Of a stretch of DNA of 64,000 nt, positions 44,001-49,872 are shown in pieces; positions within the stretch are counted from its first letter, which is position 1; the number at the start of each line of letters is the position of its first letter. The stretch lies in NCBI GenBank assembly GCA_030425205.1, contig JAUIAP010000007.1, positions 175,629 to 239,628 on the forward strand. Direction: 5' to 3'. Both the position numbers and the translations under genes were made by a program. Origin of the DNA: Anaerolineae bacterium (GTDB lineage: Bacteria > Chloroflexota > Anaerolineae > Promineifilales > Promineifilaceae). The notes under the pieces were generated by a model. That model did no database searches and was not told the DNA's origin. It saw only the letters and a program-made list of their open reading frames with translations.

Positions 44001-46813
44001 AAGTTTGATTTCCCTGACCCCGATGTGCCAAACAGCGCAACATGCCCATCCGTCAAATCGGTGACGAGTGGCAGCTGTTCGGCCGCATGGGGATTGTCCA
44101 ACAGCCCGACAACGGGCCGCATCGCATAGTTTTCCCAATCTAATTTTTCGATCCAGCCGTTTTCGCCGTTGAGCCATTTGTTGACCGATGGATTGAGCGT
44201 CAGGCTATCATCTTCAATCTGCCCCAACATGATCTTGTCGATATTGTGCAGATAGTGGCGCGACGTGACCGCTTTTTGGCGCGGGTCTTGTGAGACGAGC
44301 AGTTGTGAGAGCGCGAGATAGTGGGGCAGAATGTCTGGCCATGGAGCGCGTTGACGTGCAATGCCCAGTTCGGCGTGCTTTTTGTCGAGGTTGTCGATAA
44401 TCGCCTTGTACAGTTCGGGCGGTTCTTGATCTTCGGCCGAATCATACACATGCGGATTGCGATCGGGCCAAAGCACGGGAATGCGCGGCTGCCGATTGGG
44501 GTCGATATACCGTTCACCCGTATACGCCACCTGCACCAGCTCAATTTCTTCGTTGCCGACCTGCAAATAACCACGACCCGGCACACCGCTCGGCAAAAAT
44601 GCCGCTTCCGTGCGCCGCAACATCTCACGCGATTCACCCGGCGTCTCCACACGCAGGCAAATACGAAACTTGATGTTTGAGCGCATCTGGTCGGTCACAC
44701 CGCTGGGGCGTTGTGCTGCCAAAATCAGCGTGACACCTTGTGCGCGGCCGACGCGCGTGATCGTCTCAAGCTCTGACTTATATTCGGGCCGATCGGCGAT
44801 CATCTCCGCAAACTCATCAATAATAATGAAGAGGAACGGGTAGGGTTGGTGCGTCGTGTGCAGCCCTTTGCGCCGATAGTCAACGATATTTTTTGTTCCC
44901 GTGCTGGCGTTGAGATATTGGCGGCGGTTGAGTTCTGACTGAATGGCCGTGAACATGCGCGTCACACCGCCACTCTCCAAGTTGGTGATAATGTCCACAC
45001 AGTGGGGCAGGGTGTCGAACTCTTTAAATGCGCCACCCCCCTTGTAATCGACCAAGACAAAGTTCAAAACGGTCGGATCATACGTCACCGCCATCGCGGT
45101 AATCATCGAAATCAAAAGCTCCGACTTACCAGACCCCGTACTCCCCGCAACCATCCCATGCACACCATCTTTTTTGGCGGAGAAAGTCAGGCGACGCTGC
45201 TTATTGCCCGACATATTGCCCAACTTGACTCCTAACCAGTTGGAGAAACGCGGCTCGACGCTCTTTTCCCAACTCTCAAGCGTCTGGCGCAACAGATCGT
45301 CCATCGAGCTAAAGCCCATCAAATCCATAAAGCCGACGGTCGAGGTCAGTCCTGCGCCGTACCCCTGCCGCATGTTGAGGGCGATCATGCGCTCCGTCAA
45401 CTCCTGCATGTTTTTCGTTTTGGCGATGTAGTCAGCTTTACCGACATAGCGGAAGGAGTTCACACCCGTTTCAGCATAGCGATAGTGAAGGTGTTTGCCG
45501 GCTGTGCCACCCGTGTTCATCTCGATGTCGGTGCGCTCGATCTCGACAACCGCCTTGCAGTTGCTTGGCACTTTGCCGCGCTCTGGCACAAGGAAGATGA
45601 CCGCTGCCCCCAACATGCCGCCCTCTTCAAGCAAAATCGAAATCGCCGCATCTGACTGCAAATCGGTCAGTGGCGACGTTTCGTCGTACATCGTTTCAAG
45701 CAGATCGACGACGACAAGCAGGAAGGGGTGGGTGGGGTTGGACGACTTCTCTTGTTGGTCGTCGCTATCCTGCATCTGGATCTTGCGTTGCGAAAGTGTG
45801 CGGCGAATCCCTTCGAGAAATTCGTCGATTGGCCCCTCCGCTTCACTTTCAAACTGCTCAACCTCTTCTTCGGCGAGCGCATCTTCGACAAAGCAGGTGT
45901 ATTCGTTCTGCTCATCGGCCGAACTGTGCGGCACATTATCGACCCAGCCCCACTCCTTCTTTGAGTTTGCCAAGAGATACAAACGCGCATCAGAAGGCGC
46001 ATGAAAAACGAGATAGTCACCCAAGAGCGCACGTGAAAACTCATAGACTGCGCTGGCCTCTCCCGCGATACCGAGTGAGTGTGTGACGGGCGTTCGGCCG
46101 ACATCATCCGACTCTGTGCTGTCCTCTTCGTCCTCTTCGACAGAGGTTTTATCTTCCGCTGGCTGTTTGAGCGAAATGATGACGGGGATATCAGTCACAA
46201 ATTGCGAATCTTTTTCCAGCTTACGCGCCTCGCGCATTTGCGGGTCTTCGTAATTTTCCCCTTCTTCCAACACATACTTCACGGTCGAGGGCAACGTCCC
46301 CATCCCGAGCCGCACGACGCCAAAGTCTTCATCAGAAACGCGCCGTTCCCAAAGGCGACTTTTCGAGCGCAGGGTGCGATCCTCTTTTTCCGCTTCCGTG
46401 CGGGCGTTGTGGACGATGCGGAAGAGCGTGTTGCGGTCGGGGTAGTTATAGCGATAAAAACGGCGTTGCTGGTCGTGGTGGGCGCGCATCTCTTTGTTCA
46501 GTTCAACGAGACGCTCACCGTATGCCTTTTCAACGGCGGCCTGTTTTTGTTTGTCTTTGCGATAGCTATAGATGGAAAATGCGGTTGAGGCGACGACAGA
46601 AAGAGCCATCGGAACCATCATCCACGGACTGCGTCCGCCCCCCATCGAGGAGACGAGCACATAGCCGATGATGGTGATGAGTGGCAGCGAGACCTGAATG
46701 AGCTGGTTATATCCCAACTCATCCTTTTCGGGTGGCGGCGGAATCTGCACCTCATCAAAGGGGAGTTCTGGCTGTATACGTGGCGGACGGTCGATATAAA
46801 CGTTCTCTGACAT
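38087..46813 (-). CDS. EccC/EssC-type type VII secretion motor with seven P-loop domains
   Basis: 2908 residues, about twice the length of EccC or EssC. Two membrane helices at about 35-85 (LITIIGYVLVSSMGGG; MVPMALSVVASTAFSIY), a linker domain, then FtsK/SpoIIIE domains with P-loops near residues 562, 933, 1262, 1604, 1941, 2284 and 2575. They alternate. Odd ones 1, 3, 5 have GSGKSELL, VLVDYKGGGAF and Walker B IIIDE(F/Y)AEM. Even ones 2, 4, 6 have GxGKxxF, LDLxGR and IDNF, where Asn replaces the catalytic Glu. Domain 7 has LSGKSTTL and VIDNF. Thus three intact and four degenerate ATPases; usual motors have three domains. The reading frame is uninterrupted. It powers export of the WXG100 proteins encoded on both sides. 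Confidence 0.93.
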   Translation of the reverse strand: MSENVYIDRPPRIQPELPFDEVQIPPPPEKDELGYNQLIQVSLPLITIIGYVLVSSMGGGRSPWMMVPMALSVVASTAFSIYSYRKDKQKQAAVEKAYGERLVELNKEMRAHHDQQRRFYRYNYPDRNTLFRIVHNARTEAEKEDRTLRSKSRLWERRVSDEDFGVVRLGMGTLPSTVKYVLEEGENYEDPQMREARKLEKDSQFVTDIPVIISLKQPAEDKTSVEEDEEDSTESDDVGRTPVTHSLGIAGEASAVYEFSRALLGDYLVFHAPSDARLYLLANSKKEWGWVDNVPHSSADEQNEYTCFVEDALAEEEVEQFESEAEGPIDEFLEGIRRTLSQRKIQMQDSDDQQEKSSNPTHPFLLVVVDLLETMYDETSPLTDLQSDAAISILLEEGGMLGAAVIFLVPERGKVPSNCKAVVEIERTDIEMNTGGTAGKHLHYRYAETGVNSFRYVGKADYIAKTKNMQELTERMIALNMRQGYGAGLTSTVGFMDLMGFSSMDDLLRQTLESWEKSVEPRFSNWLGVKLGNMSGNKQRRLTFSAKKDGVHGMVAGSTGSGKSELLISMITAMAVTYDPTVLNFVLVDYKGGGAFKEFDTLPHCVDIITNLESGGVTRMFTAIQSELNRRQYLNASTGTKNIVDYRRKGLHTTHQPYPFLFIIIDEFAEMIADRPEYKSELETITRVGRAQGVTLILAAQRPSGVTDQMRSNIKFRICLRVETPGESREMLRRTEAAFLPSGVPGRGYLQVGNEEIELVQVAYTGERYIDPNRQPRIPVLWPDRNPHVYDSAEDQEPPELYKAIIDNLDKKHAELGIARQRAPWPDILPHYLALSQLLVSQDPRQKAVTSRHYLHNIDKIMLGQIEDDSLTLNPSVNKWLNGENGWIEKLDWENYAMRPVVGLLDNPHAAEQLPLVTDLTDGHVALFGTSGSGKSNFVRSVVISLAATHSPADLWIFLLDLGGRSMMALDDLPHIGAIIHPDEEGYKERVEQLLRELNDRVDDRKAIISDAGFSDVYSYNAEYPDKRIPAILVAIDNFGEFRETFDTRQDSVEGAFDRFVSLARQSKTYGIHFVVTANQYNDIPNQVQSLFAERMTLRMTDNADYRAIVGSAVAPIADIPGRGYARVNNQPLAFQVALPVGSDSTGETETEGLLQFVNSMNEFVEQGGYEFAKPLRVDALPKTILFRQILSREFGITIDDQFFTQLKARMQANWAKNLEMDSADWLKVIIGVASGNRTRELQLEAKKDGVHGMIAGGTGSGKSELLMTMIVGLAMNYDPSVLNFVLVDYKGGGAFQPFWNLPHCVDIVTNLNKSAVRRMFTAINAEMQRRQKLNADTGTKDIVEYRAKGYHLSKEPYPHLFIIIDEYAEMITDTPEFKAELDSITRVGRAQGVNLILASQRPTGVSDQMRANIKFRVCLRVEGIDTSREMLRRSDAAFLPSGLPGRGYLQIGNENIELVQTAYTGEGYDDEEPMDNGKQPKFYDMMVRLSQALMAEKPDPTPPWPPILPTDLTLTKPLATGYFNPEGLRLMQMGRTGLEADCLNPALREWQQGNGHWHGINWRNFSMRGTVGLRDDPYNATQDPLVIDLNRGHFVLFGTSGWGKTTFFRTLVTSLAATHSPNEFHAHILDLGGRNLEVLEALPHVGTVIMPDERGYEERVQQLIRELNDIVDERKRLFSDLGVSTLVDYNIQNRENAQPALLIAIDNFAEYIETFGGEKKGDGDANLLEALVLLIRQGKAYGVHFVITIDRPNSLTSKLYTLFTERMTLRLSDGGDYRAIVGGNIPGIDEVAGRGYIGTGRQPLEFQIAIATGEVDETGQLQGEFSGIRELGAMMEMVIEQSPERIKRPLRIGALPQTSSFRTDIVETFAHKDDSWDSMPMWDKLQEYCEYMWRENRDPDFSDWLKVALGITSGERLRTLAFEAKKDGVHGLIAGGTGSGKSELLMTMIVGLAMNYSPDILNFVLVDYKGGGAFKPFEDLPHVVDIVTNLNKSAVYRMFSAVNAEMRHRQALNVETGTKDIIDYRKRGLHLTNAPYPHLFIIIDEYAEMIDDNPEFRAELESITRVGRAQGVNLILASQRPKGVSDQMRANIKLRICLRVEQIDTSREMLRRPDAALLPNGLPGRGYMQVGNENLELIQVSWTGEKLPNDRKKAVIWEDREEKSAESTSDDIPTLYDAVVSIADELNRGNIVRQPWPGFLKDNFSLETSLFDEQASRSYILNRAVTHWINQDTDGLWPGVDWRKDALVPIVGVLDNPREAVQRPLTFNLKRNHLAIFGESGWGKTNFLQTLLISLAATHSPDEFQAYILDLAGREYRNIEALPHVGTAIYADDELFEERMQRLFSKLEQIAAERSQAFSDTDASTFAEFNAQNPDKVMPGIVVVIDNFAELRENYENLVDNVVIPLVRRALSVGISFVVATNVPNHLPSRLYSSFSERITFKQADPDRYMDIVGRGAIELDEIAGRGYVRIGRNPLLFQAALPVGALNEMIDDTLSEAESIRAMAEAMQQRGGWTLNPDPIDTLPDTVPLDGLLNGVVPGKQAKSVLGMDYNLSIARFDLKRTAPHFVVTGPPLSGKSTTLYNWIFSITKRHSPEQAKLVVVDLQRKFAHYGSENHSLADLPHVLSVITEIEQIEGLMPKLKAECETLTQTGSTHQLFIVIDNFDDFTEELEGAKLRDESKELSNMARRYGRDGLHFVVAGTMENSASDLRRRIMSANYGVGLRTAGAVETLRVLRRPAALREGELGVGRGFIVQSGRPTMIQVASPYARLPHQHEDEEEHNIAALDAWIAEIVADWEGHERAQWLSVTESGEAESADSDEAAGFDSETRELLDMLKRIAYKQNQNGLQDKIATWDEKALLRYLVDDSFKQADSLSHMMLGETFSERWPHMSGLFPAIEPEETKQDG

Positions 46814-47011
46814 GTGTAGGATTTACGATTTTAGATTTACGACTTTAGATTTTGATCGCATTGGGAACTCTCTTTGACTCAAAACTCTGTCTTGCTTTAA
46901 CTAGCAGTTGCTAGTTACTAGTTGCTAGTGCAGAATATAGAGGGGTTGAGATTATGATAGATTGCAATCGTAAATCATAAATCGTAAATCCGAAATCCTC
47001 AAGGAGCTACT
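46814..47011. other. Divergent gap with short low-complexity repeats
   Basis: Contains several ATTTACGA and TCGTAAATC words and CTAGTTGCTAGT-type inverted repeats (about 46900-46930). Similar AATCGTAAATC words occur at about 58635-58670. It must hold the promoters of the motor and the pseudokinase, but no clear hexamers were found. Confidence 0.4.
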
Positions 47012-48091
47012 GTGAATCGAGTTTGTCTACTTTGCGAACGCACCTCTGTCAATGAAAATCTGTACTGTCAGGAAGATTATTGTCCTGCGGAACTGTCCCC
47101 GACCGTTCTCGACTATGGCGAGTGGATTGGGGATATTGAGATTGTCAAAGTGGTCAGCGTGTTACGCTCTGCCGTATTGTACGAGGCGACACACCAGAAG
47201 AACAAAGTTTTTTTGAAAGTTGCACAACCGGGTCAACCGCACACAGATCGCCTAAAGCGAGAAGCCACCTTTTTACGCGACATTGCCAGTAAGCCACACC
47301 CCAATCTGCCGAAGCTGTTGCCGCCTTATGCATCAACGACGATAGATAATGATTGTTATGGACGCGGGATGGTCGGCGGGCAGTTGATGTACTTTTACCT
47401 GTTTGAATTTAGCGAAGGCGATACGCTGCGCGACATTCTCCGCAAACATCCACAGCTTTGGGTCAATCATGTGGGCTGGTTGATGATTAGCCTCTCCCGC
47501 ACAATCACCTATCTGCATGAGCAGGGGTTGTACCACTATGCCGTTATGCCCGATGCGATTTTGGTCGATTTTGACGACGAGCCAGAAGTGCCGCGCATCA
47601 TCCTATTCGATTTGGGCGTAACGGCCGATCAGCAACGTCTAGGTGTGCATTGGACTAAAGAGTTTGTACTGCCCGCCTATACTGCGCCTGAGTTGTTAAG
47701 TGGGATTCGGCCGAATCCTGCCACCGATGTCTACGGCTTAGGCTTGACCCTCTACGAAATGCTCGTCGGGGAGCCCGTCTTCACCTACAGCCTCGTCAAT
47801 GATGAAGACGTTTACCGCGCGATTGAGCGCAACCGTTCTGTCGGCATGAATCGCGTCGATGTGCAGACGGTCGCCAAAATCGCTGTGCAAGCCGTTCGCC
47901 CCGATCCCAACCAGAGACAAAAAAATCCTGACAACTTCACCCAACAACTGCTGGCGTTTTTCGGGGAAATCCCCACGCCTAAGCCGAGCCGCTGGCCGAG
48001 TCAGGAAACGATTTTTATCATTATGGGTGGGTTGTTGGTGGTCGCCTTCCTGATTTTGCTCGCCTATACCGCGTCGGAATTTATTTTTTAA
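47012..48091 (+). CDS. Membrane pseudokinase with zinc-ribbon-like N-terminus (EssB-like layout)
   Basis: 359 residues from GTG 47012, with AAGGAG 5 bases before it. Residues 5-24 hold C-x2-C and C-x4-C, a possible zinc knuckle. The kinase-like domain keeps the ATP lysine (VFLKVAQ) and APE-like YTAPEL, but the catalytic loop reads YHYAVMPDAIL, so the HRD aspartate and the asparagine are gone, DFG is DLG, and there is no glycine loop. A transmembrane helix at about 330-352 (IIMGGLLVVAFLILLAYTA) ends the protein. Firmicute EssB/YukC is also a pseudokinase with one membrane helix placed next to the motor. This protein lacks a long outer domain, so equivalence is inferred from layout and context. 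Confidence 0.75.
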   Translation: MNRVCLLCERTSVNENLYCQEDYCPAELSPTVLDYGEWIGDIEIVKVVSVLRSAVLYEATHQKNKVFLKVAQPGQPHTDRLKREATFLRDIASKPHPNLPKLLPPYASTTIDNDCYGRGMVGGQLMYFYLFEFSEGDTLRDILRKHPQLWVNHVGWLMISLSRTITYLHEQGLYHYAVMPDAILVDFDDEPEVPRIILFDLGVTADQQRLGVHWTKEFVLPAYTAPELLSGIRPNPATDVYGLGLTLYEMLVGEPVFTYSLVNDEDVYRAIERNRSVGMNRVDVQTVAKIAVQAVRPDPNQRQKNPDNFTQQLLAFFGEIPTPKPSRWPSQETIFIIMGGLLVVAFLILLAYTASEFIF

Positions 48092-48113
48092 GAGAACGGA
48101 AAATCCCCACCTG

Positions 48114-48158
48114 CCTCCCCCAAAGGGGGAGGAATCTGGTTCTCCTCTTTTTAAGAGG
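48114..48158. terminator. Bidirectional terminator between pseudokinase and WXG100 operon
   Basis: Two hairpins in the gap between convergent genes: CCTCCCCC-AAA-GGGGGAGG (48114-48132), and CCTCTT/AAGAGG (48144-48158) around a T-run. Both strands have terminal T-rich stretches (GATTTTAG on the right, the complement of GAAAATC on the left). Confidence 0.7.
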
Positions 48159-48175
48159 GTTCGGGGAGGGTGATT

Positions 48176-48475
48176 TTAGTGGAACTTCGCCGCACCGAGC
48201 GCGTCGCCGCGTTCGTAAGCATCGGCCGATGCCATCAAATCTTTGTTGAGTTCCTCACACTTCTGCGCGATGTCCTCGATTTGTGGACGAACCTGATCGA
48301 TGTACTTTGCAACCGCATAGCCACCAACCAATCCGACGAATGCCGTCGCCTTGAGGACGTTTGAGAGTGTTTCGAGTGCTTTGTTGACGGTGTTTAGCAC
48401 TTCACCGATATTGCCAAAATTCTTTGCAAATCCCCGTACAGCGGGGACATCCATATATACGCCTTGACCTGCCAT
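48176..48475 (-). CDS. WXG100-like helical protein without WXG motif
   Basis: 99 residues, mostly helical, with a short hydrophobic glycine-rich turn (AFVGLVGGYAVAKYI) in the place where WXG100 proteins have WxG. N-terminus MAGQGVYMDVPAVRG, C-terminus ending GAAKFH. Length and position as last gene of the four-gene operon support a WXG100-superfamily member, possibly the partner of one of the others. A non-secreted membrane-associated helper is an alternative. Four perfect tandem CTGAAATC repeats lie in the spacer before it (48536-48567). Confidence 0.6.
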   Translation of the reverse strand: MAGQGVYMDVPAVRGFAKNFGNIGEVLNTVNKALETLSNVLKATAFVGLVGGYAVAKYIDQVRPQIEDIAQKCEELNKDLMASADAYERGDALGAAKFH

Positions 48476-48579
48476 GATGTAGTCTCCTAAAAGGTCTTCA
48501 GGTGGTCAGGTGGTCAGGCAATCAGTAAATGCTCACTGAAATCCTGAAATCCTGAAATCCTGAAATCCCCTAATGCTTT

Positions 48580-48912
48580 CTAAAAGATACCGCCGAAAAG
48601 GTCAGCGAGTCCGTTCACAACGTTGTTAACCGTCTCATCAGCGCGATCAAGTACGTCTACAGCGTTTCCGATGTTGCGGTTGAACGTGGTGATTTGATCA
48701 CCAATCTTGCCAACGCCGGGCATCATAATGCTGGAAACTTCTTCAACAAATGCGTCTGCGCCTTGACCGACCCAGATGCCATCTGTGACTTGTTGCACCA
48801 TCGCCTGCATGGGGCTAAACGCTTGTTCTTGCACGACGTTGAAGTTCTGCATCAACTGTTGCATGACGTTCTGGACAACTTTGCGTGCAAATCTAATTAA
48901 CACATTTAACAT
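48580..48912 (-). CDS. WXG100-type protein
   Basis: 110 residues. Helix, turn GIWVGQGADAF (WxG kept), helix: the WXG100 pattern, with an N-terminal basic extension (MLNVLIRFARKVV). The C-terminal end is hydrophobic (VNGLADLFGGIF), which could be the recognition signal for the motor or a membrane-active tail. Upstream spacing is 13 bases from the previous gene with AAGGAG. Probably forms a homodimer or pairs with the proteins at 48926 or 48176. Confidence 0.75.
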   Translation of the reverse strand: MLNVLIRFARKVVQNVMQQLMQNFNVVQEQAFSPMQAMVQQVTDGIWVGQGADAFVEEVSSIMMPGVGKIGDQITTFNRNIGNAVDVLDRADETVNNVVNGLADLFGGIF

Positions 48913-48925
48913 GATTTATCTCCTT

Positions 48926-49219
48926 TTAGTACATGCCTTCAGTATTCTTGTCGGCTTCTTGCATCGCGGTCATCGCATCAACAACATCTTTTGCCAACTC
49001 GTCAAACTTTTCGGTCAATCGGCCGATAGCGGGAGCCAACTTGCCACGAATCGCGTCCGTGAATGCAACGCCGCCACGTCCCAACAGTGCGCCATCTTCA
49101 AGTGCGGTGGCGATTGTCTGCATCTGCTGCATCGTGTCTTGTAGCTGTTCGACACTTTGGAGGAATGTGCGGTTCATATCCTGCATCATCCCATAATCCA
49201 TTTTAATAATATCTGACAT
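48926..49219 (-). CDS. WXG100-type protein with LxG variant turn
   Basis: 97 residues, two long helices joined by GALLGRGGVAF, so Leu takes the place of Trp. MSDIIKMDYGMMQDM at the start and an acidic C-terminus (QEADKNTEGMY) are typical of small ESAT-6-like proteins. AAGGAG precedes the ATG. Second gene of the operon. In ESX heterodimers one partner often lacks the canonical Trp, so this may pair with 49231-49530. Confidence 0.8.
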   Translation of the reverse strand: MSDIIKMDYGMMQDMNRTFLQSVEQLQDTMQQMQTIATALEDGALLGRGGVAFTDAIRGKLAPAIGRLTEKFDELAKDVVDAMTAMQEADKNTEGMY

Positions 49220-49230
49220 GGGGATTCTCC

Positions 49231-49530
49231 TTAACTAGCGCGGAATGGTGCGCTTGCTTCTTCTTCCGCTTGTTTGACGGTCTGCATGATCTGCTTGGTG
49301 ACGTTGTTCGCTTCTTCCAACGCCTGTTGCAGACGTTGCGTGGCGGGAATTACAACCCCTTCCATCTCTGAATAGAAAGAATCTGACCCACGTCCAATCC
49401 AACCACCACCAATAAGCGGATCCATGCTGCCTTTCACATTTTGCAACATCTGTTGGATTGCTTGGGATTGGGAGGCGAACTGATTGGCGACCTGTTCCAA
49501 TGCGTCATAATCGGCTCTAATCTCGTCCAT
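49231..49530 (-). CDS. Canonical WXG100 protein (EsxA-like)
   Basis: 99 residues from the ATG at 49530, chosen because AAGGAG lies 8 bases upstream; the frame continues open 46 codons further but with no support. Helix RADYDALEQVANQF, turn GGGWIGRGSDSF, helix EMEGVVIPATQRLQQAL, ending EEEASAPFRAS. The sequence closely matches the N-terminal domains of the large WXG100 proteins at 1099 and 35514, so all three may use the same docking site on the motor. First gene of the operon. Confidence 0.9.
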   Translation of the reverse strand: MDEIRADYDALEQVANQFASQSQAIQQMLQNVKGSMDPLIGGGWIGRGSDSFYSEMEGVVIPATQRLQQALEEANNVTKQIMQTVKQAEEEASAPFRAS

Positions 49531-49872
49531 GAAAATTGATCTCCTTACTGGTATTCTTAGATGAACAGCAGCTTGTTTTGAAGGTGCCAATCCGCGATTG
49601 GCATGGATAGCGTGTAGCGTGAAATAGCTCTCACGAAAAGAAGTTGTTTTCTTAAAATTGAACGTCAACCATCTTTGGAATTATCGCTATTGAAGTTGTC
49701 ATTTTGAGAATAATTTGAAACACTTGGTGGGTTATTCTCTTGACTTTTTCGACGCTTTCAACATCGCTTATTACGTTGGTTAGTTTAAGAACGATAGGAG
49801 TTCATGTCAAGCAAGATGTATCCTTCTATACCGTTGACGACTATAATGGATGGATAAATCCAGAGGTTTTTG
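49531..49872. promoter_or_regulatory. Divergent promoter region of WXG100 operon and VWA-FHA gene
   Basis: 342 bases without a gene. On the + strand a TATAAT at 49842-49847 lies 25 bases before the VWA-FHA start, a fair -10, but no matching -35 was recognised. On the - strand the WXG100 promoter was not identified. Confidence 0.35.
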
